Source of the DNA: an uncultured Myxococcales bacterium
GTDB lineage: Bacteria; Myxococcota_A; Polyangia; Polyangiales; Polyangiaceae
Assembly (NCBI GenBank): GCA_937949945.1
Contig: CALFEQ010000024.1
Location: forward strand, 1 to 64,000
DNA: 64,000 nucleotides
Reading direction: 5' to 3'
Shown here in pieces: positions 15,333 through 25,600 of the stretch (position 1 is the first letter of the stretch; each line of letters begins with the position of its first letter). The translations under genes were made by a program, and so were the position numbers. The notes below the pieces were generated by a model. That model searched no databases. It had not been told where the DNA came from and saw only the letters and a program-made list of their open reading frames with translations.

Positions 15333-16595
15333 TCACTCTTGGAGGCAGACCAGCCCGAGCGGCTGGTCGCAGGGCGTGGGCACATTACCCCAACCCACAC
15401 GGTCGACGCCCCAACCTCCGGTGCCGTTCCCCGTGGTCGTCGTCCAGCTCGCGCAGGTGCTCTCGGAAGTCCCTGGCGTGAAGGGGGCTGGCGCGCCCCT
15501 CCAATAGTCTCTCGAGCTATCGAATCGCGTCAGCCCATCGGCCGAGTAGAGGATGGGCAGATCGTACTGTGGCTTCGTCAGGAACGCCTCCGCGGTCTCC
15601 GCGAGGGCCAAGCCGTCCGCGCGCACCCACGGAAGGCCTGCCGTCGAGAAGCGTGACGCGGCCGTCGCCCCGTCGGCGGCGAGCAGGGCGCGGAAGGTCC
15701 CCGTCCGACCGGCGGCCGTGGCCTCCGCCTGGCAGAGTGCATCCGCAGCCGCGAGCCCTCCACCAGGCGTGAAGTCCCCCTTCGTGACGAACGCGAGCCG
15801 CCCTTGCGTCTGGGGCGGGGCAGGGAGGGCAAACGTCTTGCCCACGCCCAAGCAGGCCAGCCACTGAGGATCCGCGCACCGCACGCCAGTTCCACCGGAG
15901 AATGCGATGGAGCTGCCGAAGCTCCCTCCCGAGGCATCTCCGGTCGTCGACGTCCAGTCATCGCATGTGCGGCCGATCGCTTTCCGCCCCATCACGTTCG
16001 AGCCGGTGAAGTGGTGCCCGAACGCGAAAGCCTCTACGTTGCGCGCGGTCCGCACGAGCGGATAGATGATCCGACCCTCCGCGATGTCCTCGGGCCGGTC
16101 GGCGAACGGCTTTCCGTCGGGCCGAACCCATCCGCGCGAGCCGGCGATGCGATCGATCGCGTCGACGGTGCTCGTCGACAGGTACGCGACGTACGTGCCC
16201 GGCAGCCCCGCGTCCGCCGCTTCCTCGTTGCAGATCGCGTCGCCTGCACCGAGACCGCCGAAGTCCCCACGAACCGTGCGAGAAGTCGCGAAGGCGATGT
16301 TCGCGCCCTCGCGCACGTCGGGCCCTGCATCCCCCGGCTCGGCGTCCTCGTTCGCGTCCGCGGCGCTCGCGTCCACCACGTCCGGCCCTGCATCCACGAC
16401 GCGTGCGGCGTCTCGCCCGCCGCCATCGCCGACGACGCTTCCGTCGGCCCCTTCATCGGCTCCTCCGCCTCCGGTCGTCGCGTCGTCGTCGCCGCAGCCT
16501 GCGGCGACGAGCATGGGCAGGAGCACGCCGACCAGCGTGCCGACGCCTCCGACATGGACGTATCGCTTGGTGGTTCGCGAACGACCTCGGTGCAT
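15333..16595 (-). CDS. Lipoprotein with two DUF1554-like domains
   Basis: The protein has 420 residues. The signal peptide has lipobox VAAGC, followed by an Asp/Gly/Ala-rich linker of about 70 residues typical of myxobacterial surface lipoproteins. Two related domains follow, at about 100-255 and 265-420. Each opens with (N/L)AFVT-type strands and a GDAICNEEAADAG or ADALCQAEATAAG motif, contains WVRxDG, and ends with CxxWTxTTG and a final LACLG or LVCLQE. The pattern resembles DUF1554/lectin-like domains found in secreted proteins of large-genome bacteria. The cysteines probably form disulfides. Function is unknown, with adhesion or matrix binding plausible. Confidence 0.75.
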   Translation of the reverse strand: MHRGRSRTTKRYVHVGGVGTLVGVLLPMLVAAGCGDDDATTGGGGADEGADGSVVGDGGGRDAARVVDAGPDVVDASAADANEDAEPGDAGPDVREGANIAFATSRTVRGDFGGLGAGDAICNEEAADAGLPGTYVAYLSTSTVDAIDRIAGSRGWVRPDGKPFADRPEDIAEGRIIYPLVRTARNVEAFAFGHHFTGSNVMGRKAIGRTCDDWTSTTGDASGGSFGSSIAFSGGTGVRCADPQWLACLGVGKTFALPAPPQTQGRLAFVTKGDFTPGGGLAAADALCQAEATAAGRTGTFRALLAADGATAASRFSTAGLPWVRADGLALAETAEAFLTKPQYDLPILYSADGLTRFDSSRDYWRGAPAPFTPGTSESTCASWTTTTGNGTGGWGVDRVGWGNVPTPCDQPLGLVCLQE

Positions 16596-16861
16596 GTGGC
16601 GAAGATAGCCGCAGCTCCAGACTCGCCACGCTCATGATTACCTGAGCGATCTCGAAGGATCGCCTCGTACGCGACATCGTGACACATCCCATGCCGGCGC
16701 CTGCGCGCGGTCCATCGACCAATGGCTTTCGCAAGGAAATTCCGCGTAGTCGCTGAAAACGCCTAAATCGTTTCCTCCACGACCACCATCGGGTAGAGTG
16801 CGTGGCCCACGATGGCGCGGACGCGGAAAGGGAAGTCCGACGTGGCGCGACTGGGGTGGAG

Positions 16862-17554
16862 ATGACCACGACTGCCGATCCCTTCGAAAGCGAGCTCGGA
16901 GCGACCATTCTCGACCACGTCGCCGACGTGCTCATGGTGGTGGCGGACATAACGCTCGGCGACTTCTCGCGACGGCTCAAGACCGACCTACCGCCGGATC
17001 ACCCGCTCTCGACGCTCTACGCCGGCGTCAACGAGATGATGGAGTCGCTCTCGCGAGCCCGGGCGCAGAGCCTCGCCTACGAGAAGGAGCTCGAGGAGAA
17101 GATCGCGACCATCGAGCTCCAGCGCGCCGCGATACAGGAGCTCGCCACGCCGATCATCGAGGTCTGGGAGGGTATCCTCTGCCTCCCCGTCGTCGGAGTG
17201 CTCGACACGACCCGAAGCGCCACGATGACGGAGCTCCTCTTGAACACGATCGTCGCCAAGAGGGCATCGTGCGCGGTCATCGACATCACCGGCATCCAGG
17301 TGATGGACACCGCCACGGCCGATCACTTCCTCCGCATGGCGCGAGCGGTCCGCCTCGTCGGCGCGGATTGCCTGCTCACGGGCGTGAACCCGGCAATCGC
17401 GCAGACGATGGTGCACATGGGGGTCGACCTCAACGACATCGTGACCTACCGCTCGCTCCAGACCGCGCTCGTCCAGTACATCACGCGCAACGCACGCAAG
17501 GCCGTCCAAGAGAGGATGGGGAGGCGGCGGCGCTCCGCGGCGGACGACGAGTAG
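16862..17554 (+). CDS. RsbR-like STAS domain protein
   Basis: A 230-residue protein from ATG 16862, preceded by GGGGTGGAG; a GTG at 16802 would add 20 residues. The N-terminal part is helical (DHVADVLMVVADITLGDFSRRL) with a coiled coil ending in ELEEKIATIELQRAAIQEL. It is followed by a STAS domain at about 115-215 with PIIEVWEGILCLPVVG, VIDITGIQVMDTATADH and NPAIAQTMVHMGVDL. This arrangement is that of RsbR co-antagonists of stressosome-like complexes, which relay signals by STAS phosphorylation at Ser/Thr; a Thr is present in the GIQVMDTATA loop. No RsbS, RsbT or other stressosome genes are adjacent. Confidence 0.85.
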   Translation: MTTTADPFESELGATILDHVADVLMVVADITLGDFSRRLKTDLPPDHPLSTLYAGVNEMMESLSRARAQSLAYEKELEEKIATIELQRAAIQELATPIIEVWEGILCLPVVGVLDTTRSATMTELLLNTIVAKRASCAVIDITGIQVMDTATADHFLRMARAVRLVGADCLLTGVNPAIAQTMVHMGVDLNDIVTYRSLQTALVQYITRNARKAVQERMGRRRRSAADDE

Positions 17555-17681
17555 TCGGCGCACCGTTCGTGCGCTCGCGCCAGCACCAGTAGACCGGCGG
17601 CCGGCACCGTCTGCTCGGGCTCGACCGTCGTGCGGCGCGGCCCGGTGTACTTCGTGCCAGATCCGTCGTAAGCATCCTCCG

Positions 17682-18176
17682 ATGGGGATCCGCTGCTCGG
17701 TCTGCGGGAAGGAGCACGTAGACACTCTTCCGGACCTCGGTCTCTACGCGCCCGACCCCTACCTCGCCGTCCCGCCCGAGGAGCGAGACGAACGGACGAC
17801 CTTCACGGAAGACCTGTGCACGGTGCGCGACGAAGACGGCACGCACTACTTCGTCCGCGGCGTCATCTACATCCCCATCATCGGACAGCGGAAGCGGTTC
17901 GGTATCGGCGCCTGGGTGTCGCAGTCGCGTGAGAACTTCGATCGCTACTACTCGCGGACGCGGCGCAGCCCGCCGACCTACGGCTGGCTCGTGAACCGCA
18001 TCCCGCACTACGCCGAGAGCACGCTCCTCTTGAAGGCGCGCCTCGTCCACCAGGGCAAGAACCTGCGGCCGTGGATCGAGCTCGAGCCCACGGACCACCC
18101 GCTCGCGGTCGACCAGCGAACGGGGATCACGCTCGCGCGCGCCTGGCAGATCGTGCATCGGTACCTGCCGAACTGA
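17682..18176 (+). CDS. DUF2199 domain protein
   Basis: A 164-residue protein beginning MGIRCSVCGKEHVDTLPDL, a short Cys-x2-Cys knuckle. It continues with DLCTVRDEDGTHYFVRGVIYIPI, FGIGAWVSQSRENFDRYY and PTYGWLVNRIPHYAEST, which together fit the DUF2199 family of uncharacterised cytosolic proteins. The C-terminal part (IELEPTDHPLAVDQRTGITLARAWQIVHRY) is also typical. No catalytic motif is evident. It is followed on the same strand by a lipoprotein gene after 89 bases. Confidence 0.82.
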   Translation: MGIRCSVCGKEHVDTLPDLGLYAPDPYLAVPPEERDERTTFTEDLCTVRDEDGTHYFVRGVIYIPIIGQRKRFGIGAWVSQSRENFDRYYSRTRRSPPTYGWLVNRIPHYAESTLLLKARLVHQGKNLRPWIELEPTDHPLAVDQRTGITLARAWQIVHRYLPN

Positions 18177-18265
18177 CGGCGCGCGGACGCATCGTCGAGC
18201 CCGTAGCCCTGCGTCGGGAAGATCCCGACGGCGCCGCCGTACCACGGCTGCAAAGGGACTCGACC

Positions 18266-19486
18266 ATGAACCGCTCGCTCACTCTGCCGATCTTCGCTGC
18301 GTCGCTCTCGATCCTCGGTGCTTGCATGGCGGGAGACGCCGGCGAGGAGGTCGGCTCCGGAGAGGGCGACATCAAGATTCGGCCCACGGACTCCGAGCTG
18401 CTCGGAGCGCTGCTCTTGAGCCGTGCCTCGGGCGTCGACACGGCGCTCCCCGGCGAGCGGGGCAACTTCGCAGGCATCACGCTCGAAGTGGGAGCGCCCG
18501 CCCGCATGAATCCTGCGTCCGGATGCGTGAAGTTCACTTCGAACGCCTTCTCGCTGCCGACCGAGGCCTGCGGCGTGGCGGTCGAGAGGAGCAGGACGAC
18601 GGAGGTGAAGCTCGCCGCCGTCAAAGTGACGTACGACGCCATCTCGGACGACGGCCGCCTGCGCACCGACTTCGGCCCGCACGCGAGCCTCGTCGTCTCG
18701 CAGGCGCAGCAGGGCGGGCTGGTCGTGGTGAGCGACGGGCAGCGCATCGGGTTCAGGACGACCCCTGCGCCGCCGGAATGGGTCTCGCTGCTCGCGGGCG
18801 AGTACACGTTCAGCTTCGGGCCCAAGGTCCTCGAGCCGCGCACGGTCACGCTCGCGCCCGACTCCAAGACCGAGATCGATCTCACACCGGCGACCGACGT
18901 CCGCGCGACGATCGCGATCGCGTGGCCGAAGCGCGAGAACCCGGACGCGAAGCACGTGAGCTATCCGCATTGCGCGATGAACCACGCCTACCTCGTGCAT
19001 CGCTCCACCAACCGGACCGGCGACGGGTCGCCGCCGCTCCAGGGCAACGAGGGCGTCGTCTCCTTCCAGCGGCTCGACCTCGGCTCATCGGCCACCTTCA
19101 AGGTCTTCCCGTTCACCGCGGCCGAGGCGCCTCACCACTACGAGGTCGTCGTCAACAACGTCATCGTGCGGGTCGAGGCGCAACCCGGTCAGACGGTGAC
19201 GGTCCCGGTCGAGCGGCTCGACATCGACGACGTCGAGGTCGTGACCGAGGCGGGCGAGAGGCGCTTCGTCAAAGGCACCTACCAGGTCTTTCGGCAGGAG
19301 GGGTCGAGCTGGCGGCTCATCAGCCTGTGGGACCGGCGCACGAACTGCAGCAACGTGGCCAGCATGCTCAACACGTTCCCGACGGGCACCGGGCTCGACG
19401 TGCCGGCCGGCACGTACAAGGTCGTCATCAAGTACACGACCGCCGAAGGCGCACGGTCGCAAGAGCACGTCGTCACGGTGCCCTGA
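18266..19486 (+). CDS. Hypothetical lipoprotein
   Basis: A 406-residue protein from ATG 18266. The start is set by the signal peptide MNRSLTLPIFAASLSILGAC, with lipidation expected at Cys20, and the acidic tether that follows (GDAGEEVGSGEGD). The mature part is beta-rich with evenly spaced short strands (GNFAGITLEVGAPAR, EYTFSFGPKVLEPRTVTLAP, DVRATIAIAWPKREN). It may consist of several Ig-like or prealbumin-like beta modules, with a C-terminal module FPTGTGLDVPAGTYKVVIKY. I do not recognise a family. It is probably a surface or periplasmic protein of unknown role. Confidence 0.65.
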   Translation: MNRSLTLPIFAASLSILGACMAGDAGEEVGSGEGDIKIRPTDSELLGALLLSRASGVDTALPGERGNFAGITLEVGAPARMNPASGCVKFTSNAFSLPTEACGVAVERSRTTEVKLAAVKVTYDAISDDGRLRTDFGPHASLVVSQAQQGGLVVVSDGQRIGFRTTPAPPEWVSLLAGEYTFSFGPKVLEPRTVTLAPDSKTEIDLTPATDVRATIAIAWPKRENPDAKHVSYPHCAMNHAYLVHRSTNRTGDGSPPLQGNEGVVSFQRLDLGSSATFKVFPFTAAEAPHHYEVVVNNVIVRVEAQPGQTVTVPVERLDIDDVEVVTEAGERRFVKGTYQVFRQEGSSWRLISLWDRRTNCSNVASMLNTFPTGTGLDVPAGTYKVVIKYTTAEGARSQEHVVTVP

Positions 19487-19561
19487 GCGGGCGCCGAGCG
19501 GGAGTCGCTGAGCAGGAGTCGGCAGGATGCCGGGCAGCTCGGCTCGGGGGTCCGGCTCCCC

Positions 19562-20101
19562 TCACCTCACGCGCTTGGCCTCGGCGAGCACCTCGGTCGC
19601 GTGCACGCCGGGGTCGACCTCCGCCCAGATGCGAGCGACGCGGCCTTCGCGATCGATCAGGAAGGTGACCCGCTCGTATCCGAAGAGGTTCTTGCGCACG
19701 CCGTAGGACGTGGCGACGGAGCCGTTCGTGTCCGCGACGAGCGGAAACGGGAGCTTGTGCTTCTCCTGGAACTTGCGGTGCTCCTCCGCCGAGTCCGAGG
19801 AGACGCCGAACACGACGACGTCCGCGGCCTTGTAGCGCTTCCAGGCGTCACGGAACCCGCACGCCTCCGTGGTGCAGCCCGGCGTCCCGTCGGCCGGATA
19901 GAAGTAGACGACGGCCAGCTTCCCTCGGACGTCGGACAGCTTCACGTCGTTGCCTTCGAGGTCGCGGCCCTCGAGATCCGGAGCGCGCGAGCCGATCGGC
20001 AACAGGCCCACGCCGCCGTCCGGCCGCTTGACCGGCCCGCTGCAGCCGACGGCGCCCGCGAGGGCCAGCCCCAGGATGACCGCACGTGCACCTGCTCGCA
20101 T
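19562..20101 (-). CDS. Bcp-type peroxiredoxin with lipoprotein signal
   Basis: A 179-residue thiol peroxidase. The peroxidatic site is YPADGTPGCTTEACGFRD, with the two cysteines four residues apart, as in Bcp/PrxQ enzymes that form an intramolecular disulfide. GVSSDSAEEHRKFQEKHKLPFPL and RVTFLIDREGRVARIW are also typical. Bcp enzymes are normally cytosolic, but here the N-terminus (MRAGARAVILGLALAGAVGC) is a lipoprotein signal with lipobox GAVGC. The enzyme should therefore sit in the periplasm, anchored to a membrane, and be reduced by periplasmic thiol proteins such as a TlpA-like protein. Confidence 0.88.
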   Translation of the reverse strand: MRAGARAVILGLALAGAVGCSGPVKRPDGGVGLLPIGSRAPDLEGRDLEGNDVKLSDVRGKLAVVYFYPADGTPGCTTEACGFRDAWKRYKAADVVVFGVSSDSAEEHRKFQEKHKLPFPLVADTNGSVATSYGVRKNLFGYERVTFLIDREGRVARIWAEVDPGVHATEVLAEAKRVR

Positions 20102-20191
20102 GACACGAGGAGGATACCAGGAGCCGACGTCCCGCGGACGGCACAGCGCACTCGCGCCGCACCTCGTCTCGTGCTAGGAGCGGCCGCCCCC

Positions 20192-20926
20192 ATGAGCGCA
20201 CGTCACCGACTCCTCGACAGCCCCGACCTCGGCCGCCGCGTTCACATGTGGACCTACGGCGAGATCGGCATGCCCCTCGTCGTCTTCCCGTCGAACGCCG
20301 GCGTGGCCCACGAGTGGGAGCGAGGCGGGATGATCGACGCGCTCGCTCCCCTGCTCGCGGCGGGACGCATCAAGATCTACTGCCCCGAGACCAACGTCTC
20401 GCGGAGCTTCTCCGGTGAGGGCAACGTCCACCAGCGCATGGCGCATCACCGCGCCTACGAGCGCTTCGTCCTGAACACGCTCGTGCCCTTCATCCGCGAG
20501 GACTGCCGGATGCCGCGCGTCCGCATGGTCGCGACGGGCTGCAGCGTCGGTGCCCTCTACTCGGCCCTCTTCGCCTTGAAGCACCCGGAGATCTTCAAGC
20601 AGGCCCTCTGCCTCTCCGGGCGGTACCGCACGAGCTGGTTCTTCGACGGACAGAGCAACGAGGACCTCTACTTCAACGATCCGTTCGCGTTCCTCCCGAA
20701 CCTGCACGGCCCGGGCCTCGAGCGCATCCGCCAGCTCACGCACCTCACGGTCGTCGTCGGGCGCGGCGCCCACGAGGAGGGCTGCATCCGCGAGACGGCC
20801 GAGTTCGGCGCGCTCTTGAAGCGGAAGGGCATCCCGCACCACCTCGCGTTCTGGGGCAAGGACAGCAGCCACACGTACCCGTGGTGGCAGAAGCAGGCGC
20901 GGCATTACCTCTCCCAGATGTTCTGA
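20192..20926 (+). CDS. Alpha/beta-hydrolase fold esterase
   Basis: A 244-residue protein, start ATG 20192 with a GGAG-like element upstream. The fold is that of the esterase D/PF00756 group: strand-loop LVVFPSNAGVAHEWE, KIYCPETNVSRSF, nucleophile elbow ATGCSVGALYSALFALKHP (Ser in GCSVG), CLSGRYRTSWFFDG and the likely catalytic His in KDSSHTYPWW. There is no signal peptide, so it is cytosolic. Homologues of this type are usually annotated as putative esterases of unknown substrate. The gene is divergent from the peroxiredoxin and convergent with the YfbK-like gene. Confidence 0.82.
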   Translation: MSARHRLLDSPDLGRRVHMWTYGEIGMPLVVFPSNAGVAHEWERGGMIDALAPLLAAGRIKIYCPETNVSRSFSGEGNVHQRMAHHRAYERFVLNTLVPFIREDCRMPRVRMVATGCSVGALYSALFALKHPEIFKQALCLSGRYRTSWFFDGQSNEDLYFNDPFAFLPNLHGPGLERIRQLTHLTVVVGRGAHEEGCIRETAEFGALLKRKGIPHHLAFWGKDSSHTYPWWQKQARHYLSQMF

Positions 20927-20961
20927 TCTCCGGAGAGGCTCGCCGCGCCTGCGGCCGCTCA

Positions 20962-22473
20962 CTACCAGAGGCCCTTCGCCTTCTCCACGAGCGAGCGGAG
21001 CTCGATGCGGTCGGGGTCGTCTCCCGCCGTCGCGTTGACGATGGCGAGGATGTCGTCGAAGCGCGCGCCTTGGCTGTGCTTCGAGCGCCGCAGGATCTCG
21101 GCGAACTCGACGACGCCCGCCGCGAAGCGCAGATCCGACGGCGCGGCCTCGAAGCTCGGCGCGAGCGCGCCCACGGTGAGGGAGCGTTCGAGCTCCGTGG
21201 CCTGATCGCCCTCCGGCTGCTTGTAACGAAGCCGCACCTTCGCGAGGGCACCGTCCTTCAGGCTCCCCGACTTGGCCGCTTCGGTCAGCTCCACCTCGTA
21301 GAACGCGGTGACGGAGTGGCCCGCGCCGATCTCGCCCGAGTCCTTCTGGTCGTTCCGGAAGTCCTCGTTCGACATCACGCGGTTCTCGTAGCCGATGAGC
21401 CGGTAGCGCACGGCGGCGTCCGGATTGAACTCGACCTGCACCTTCACGTCCTTGGCGATCACCTGGAGCGTCGACACCAGCTTCTCGCCGAGCACGCGGT
21501 TCGCCTCGCCCGGGCCGTCGATGAACGCGTAGTTCCCGTTCCCGTGGTCGGCGAGCTTCTCCATGATGCTGTCGTTGTAGTTGCCCTGCCCGAACCCCAA
21601 GGTCGTGAGCGTGACACCGGTGTCGCGCGCTTGCTCGATGATCCTCACGAGCTCGTCGCCCGTGGCGCCGACGTTGAAGTCGCCGTCCGTGCAGAGCACG
21701 ACGCGATTGATCGAGTCCTGCGTCTTGGCCTTGCTCGCGAGCTCGTAAGCCTTGCGAATGCCGCCCTCCCCGTTCGTGCCTCCGCCGGCCATGAGCGAGT
21801 CGATCGCGTCGAGGATCATCGACTTGTTCGTCACCGGCGTCGGCTCGAGGACGACACGATCCGAGCCCGCGTACGTGACGATCCCGAGCGTGTCCGACGG
21901 CTCGAGCCGCTTCACGAGCTGCTTGAGCGTGTACTGGACGAGCGGCAGCTTGTTCGTCATCGACATCGATCCCGAGACGTCGACGAGGAAGACGAGGTTC
22001 GCCCGCTGACGCTGCTCGGCCGGGATGACCTTTCCTTGGAGGCCGATGCGGACGAGGTGGAGCCCCTCCCCGAAGTGCGACGGCGCCCCGTCGACCGTGA
22101 CCGAGAAGGGATGCTCACCGCTCGGCTGCGGGTAGGAGTAGCGGAAGTAGTTCACGTACTCCTCGGGCCGGACCCCGTTCTGGTTCGGCAGGCGGCCTTG
22201 GAGCACGTCGCGTCGCATCAGCGAATAGCTCGCGGTGTCGACGTCGACCCCGAACGTCGAGACCGGCTGCTTGGCGGTCTCGATGAAGTCGTTCTCCGCC
22301 AGGGCGTCGTAGGTCTCGCCCGGCAGGCCCGCCCCCCTCTCGGCCGCGGGCGCGCCGACGGAGGTGCGCGGATCCCCATGGACGTGCTCGGAGCTCGGCT
22401 CGGCCGTGCCGCATGCGGCGAGCGTGAGAGCGACGGACAAGTTGAAGATGTGAAGCGCGCGAGTCGAAGTCAT
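20962..22473 (-). CDS. YfbK-like VWA domain lipoprotein
   Basis: The protein has 503 residues. A signal peptide with lipobox LAAC leads to a YfbK-type layout. An N-terminal VWA-associated domain (AENDFIETAKQPVSTFGVDVDTAS-type region, about 60-150) comes first, then a VWA domain at about 175-350 with a perfect MIDAS (LVFLVDVSGSMS), a conserved Thr/Asp loop (GGTNGEGG) and LCTDGDFNVGATG. A C-terminal DUF3520-like domain follows (SLTVGALAPSFEAAPSDLRFAAGVVEFAEILR). Intact MIDAS residues predict divalent-cation-dependent protein binding. It lies just downstream of the Bat-like operon in the same direction, 146 bases apart, and may act with it at the envelope. Confidence 0.88.
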   Translation of the reverse strand: MTSTRALHIFNLSVALTLAACGTAEPSSEHVHGDPRTSVGAPAAERGAGLPGETYDALAENDFIETAKQPVSTFGVDVDTASYSLMRRDVLQGRLPNQNGVRPEEYVNYFRYSYPQPSGEHPFSVTVDGAPSHFGEGLHLVRIGLQGKVIPAEQRQRANLVFLVDVSGSMSMTNKLPLVQYTLKQLVKRLEPSDTLGIVTYAGSDRVVLEPTPVTNKSMILDAIDSLMAGGGTNGEGGIRKAYELASKAKTQDSINRVVLCTDGDFNVGATGDELVRIIEQARDTGVTLTTLGFGQGNYNDSIMEKLADHGNGNYAFIDGPGEANRVLGEKLVSTLQVIAKDVKVQVEFNPDAAVRYRLIGYENRVMSNEDFRNDQKDSGEIGAGHSVTAFYEVELTEAAKSGSLKDGALAKVRLRYKQPEGDQATELERSLTVGALAPSFEAAPSDLRFAAGVVEFAEILRRSKHSQGARFDDILAIVNATAGDDPDRIELRSLVEKAKGLW

Positions 22474-22619
22474 GTCCGCCGCTCGAGCAACCGTCGTGCC
22501 CCCGGGCGGATCCGCGCGCCCGCACGCCTTTTCGAGGCTTCACGGCCGGCGAGACACGCGGAGGCATGACGTCGGGGTCATGTGTGCCAGCCTCGCAGGC
22601 GCTGCCGGCAATCGCCGCC

Positions 22620-25600
22620 TCACGCCCGGGCGACGTTGCGCGGGACCGAGGCCTTCGCGGTCTTCTTCCGATCGAAGATGCGCACACGTCGCATCAAGAG
22701 GTCGAGCAGGTAAACCGCCAGGGCCGCACCGATGAAGCGGGGCCAGAGGTCCTCGTGGTACTTGATCGACTCGCCGGCAGGGTCGAAGACCTCCTTCGGC
22801 GACGGATCGACACGCCCGCCCGTGACGAGCGCCGTGCGCGAGAGGGTGACGAGATCGGGAGCGAGGGCGAGGTACTCGCGCGGATACGGGTTCGTCACGT
22901 GCCCGAAGCTCTCGGCGACCTGGACGCTCTTCTGCCCGCCCTTGCCGTCGTCGACGGTCTTCTCGAGGCTCGCGTGCAGGAGGAACGAGCCGTAGCGCTC
23001 GAGCGGGAAGTCCGCTTCGTAGCGGCCCGGAGCCGTCTGCCTCATCGGGACCTTCCGCGTCTCGCCGTTGGGCTGCGGGCCCGTGACGGTGAGCTTCGCG
23101 TCGAGCCCGTTCTGGAAGCGGTCGTCGCCGCCGATCGCGTCGATCGACGCCTTCACGTGACCCGTCGCCGGATCGATGGAGCACGCCATGTCGTACTGCT
23201 GGCGCTTCTTCTGGCGCATGTGCTCGCGGACGAGCTGCCCCCAGAACTGGCCGTAACCCGGCCAGCGCAGCCACTCCACCGCCCAGAGATTCTTCACGTC
23301 GCTCGTCCACGCGAGCGACCAGCCGAGGCCGACGTGCCACCGCGCCAGGATCGGCTCGCCGATCTCGCTCTGGAGGATCTCCTGCGCGGGCGGCGGCTTC
23401 ATCTTCGTCGCGACGTAACCGTGGAGGAACGGCGCGGACGACATGTCGACGCCGCGGAGGAAGTCGGCCGGCGAGACGACCCTCGGCTGGAAGTACTCCT
23501 CGACCGCGGCGCTGCGGCTCACCATCTCGGTCTCGCGCGTGAAGACGCGGGGGAGCTGCTGCGGGTCCATCACCTTGTAGAGGCGGCCGCCGCCGAGGTC
23601 GGCGATCATCTTCAAGAGCCCCTCGTCGATGCCCGAGCCGAGCCCGACGGCCGTGACCGTGATCGCCTCGGCGGCCATCGCCTGCACGAGGTCGCGGATG
23701 CCGTTGTGCGGCGCCTGACCGTCGGTGAGGAGGATGACGTGCTTGCGCCGCGCGCGCGTCGCGGTGAGCGACTGGTAAGCGGCGTCGAGCGCGCTGAAGA
23801 TCTCCGTGCCGCCTCCCGCCTGGATGCGCGCGATGTCGTTCTGGATGCGCGCGCGATGCTTCGCCGCCGTCATGCGGACGACGCGCGTCGGCGCGGAGTC
23901 GAAGGCGATGACCTCGATGAGATCGTCGGACGCGAGCGTGTCCGCCGTCGCCTTCGCCGCGGCCTTGGCCATCTCGATGGGCAGGCCGCTCATCGATCCG
24001 GAGCGGTCGAGGACCAGGACCATCGCGACCTGCGGCTCGTCGCGCTTCTTCTCCGAGTCCATGCGCACGGGCAAAATCCGCTCGATCGTCGTGTGGTGCC
24101 ACCCGCCGAGGCCGTAGCCCGACTCGCCGCCCGCGAAGAGGAAGCCGCCGCCGAGATCGCGCACGTAGCTCTCGATCGCGTCCTGCTGCGTGAGCGACAC
24201 CGCCTCGGCCGGCATGTCCGAGAGGATCACGAAGTCGTAGCGCTCGAGCTCGCGGATCGACGACGGGATCTCGCGCGGCGAGCGCACGTCGACGTCGAAC
24301 TCCTGGGCCGAGAGCGCCGACGCGAGGTAGCTCGCGCGCGCCGGGTTGCCCTCCGCGTAGAGGACGGACGGGCGCCCGGGGACCGCGACCGAGACGGCGA
24401 AGCGGTTGTTCTCCTTGAAGCGGTCCTCGGGGATGTCGGTGAGCTCGAGCGCGTACGTCACCTCGCCGGCGACACGGACGACGCTCTTGAAGGTGACCTC
24501 GTTGTCGCCCGGCTTGAGATCGATCTCCTTGATGCCGTCGAGGCCGTTGATCGCCTCGCCCTGCTTCAAGGTCGCGCGGATCTTCTGCGGCCGCGACGAG
24601 AAGATGCTCGCGCGCAGGTTGAACGGCTCGCCCACGCGTACCTTGTCCGGCAGGCGCAGATCGCGGAGCGCCACCTCGCCCGGCACCGGACGGCGGTACG
24701 GGACGGTGAAGACCTTGACGCCGAACTGCCGGGCGCGGTTCGCCTCCGCGAGGACGTCGCCGTCGGTCTGGACGCCGTCCGAGAAGATGACGGCGCGGCG
24801 CAGATAGCCCGACGGGTAGAGGCCGTACGCGAGCTGCATGGCGCTCGCGATGTCCGTCGCCGCACCGAGCCCGGTGCGGGTCTTTGCGGGCGGTGCCTCC
24901 TTCCCAGCCGTGGGCTGTCCCGACGGCGGCGGGATGTCGTGCCGCTCGAGCTTCGGAGCTTCCTTGGCGTCGTCATCCATCGCCACGACGCGCGGGCGCT
25001 TCGCGAAGGTGACGATGCGGACGATCGCGTCCTTGGGTTTGTCCTTCAGCGCCTTCGTGATCTCCTCCCGCGCGTCCTCGATCGCCGCGTCGGGCACGGA
25101 CTCGGAGACGTCGACGAGGAAGACCGTCGCGATCTTCTCGGTCGTCGCCGTGCGTGCGAGCCGCGAGAGGCCGAGCGCGAGCAGCGCGACGAACGCGATG
25201 CGGAGGACGACGGAGAGGATGCGCTGCGGGACCGGCAGATCCGCGAGGCTCCGGCCGATCATCCAAAGGAAGAACGGCGAGAGCAGCGCGACGCCGAGCA
25301 TCTTCGGCGAGAGCAGCTCGTAGTCGGTGCCGTGGCGTACGAAGGTGATCGTCGTCTCCGACGAGCTCAGGACCGCGCGCCAGTAGATCCACACGCCGAC
25401 GAGCCCGACGACGCCGCCCGCGACGGCAAACGCGATGCGCGCCGCCTGGACGTCGCGCTTCGTGCGGATCTGGACGACGAGATCGTAGAGCGAGCGGAAA
25501 ACGACCACCGCGCAGGCGACCGCGATGGCGCCCATCAGGAGGAGGTCCGCCTTCTGCGTGGCGAAGGCCCAGACCACGCCCTTCGTCAGCCTGTTCGCGA

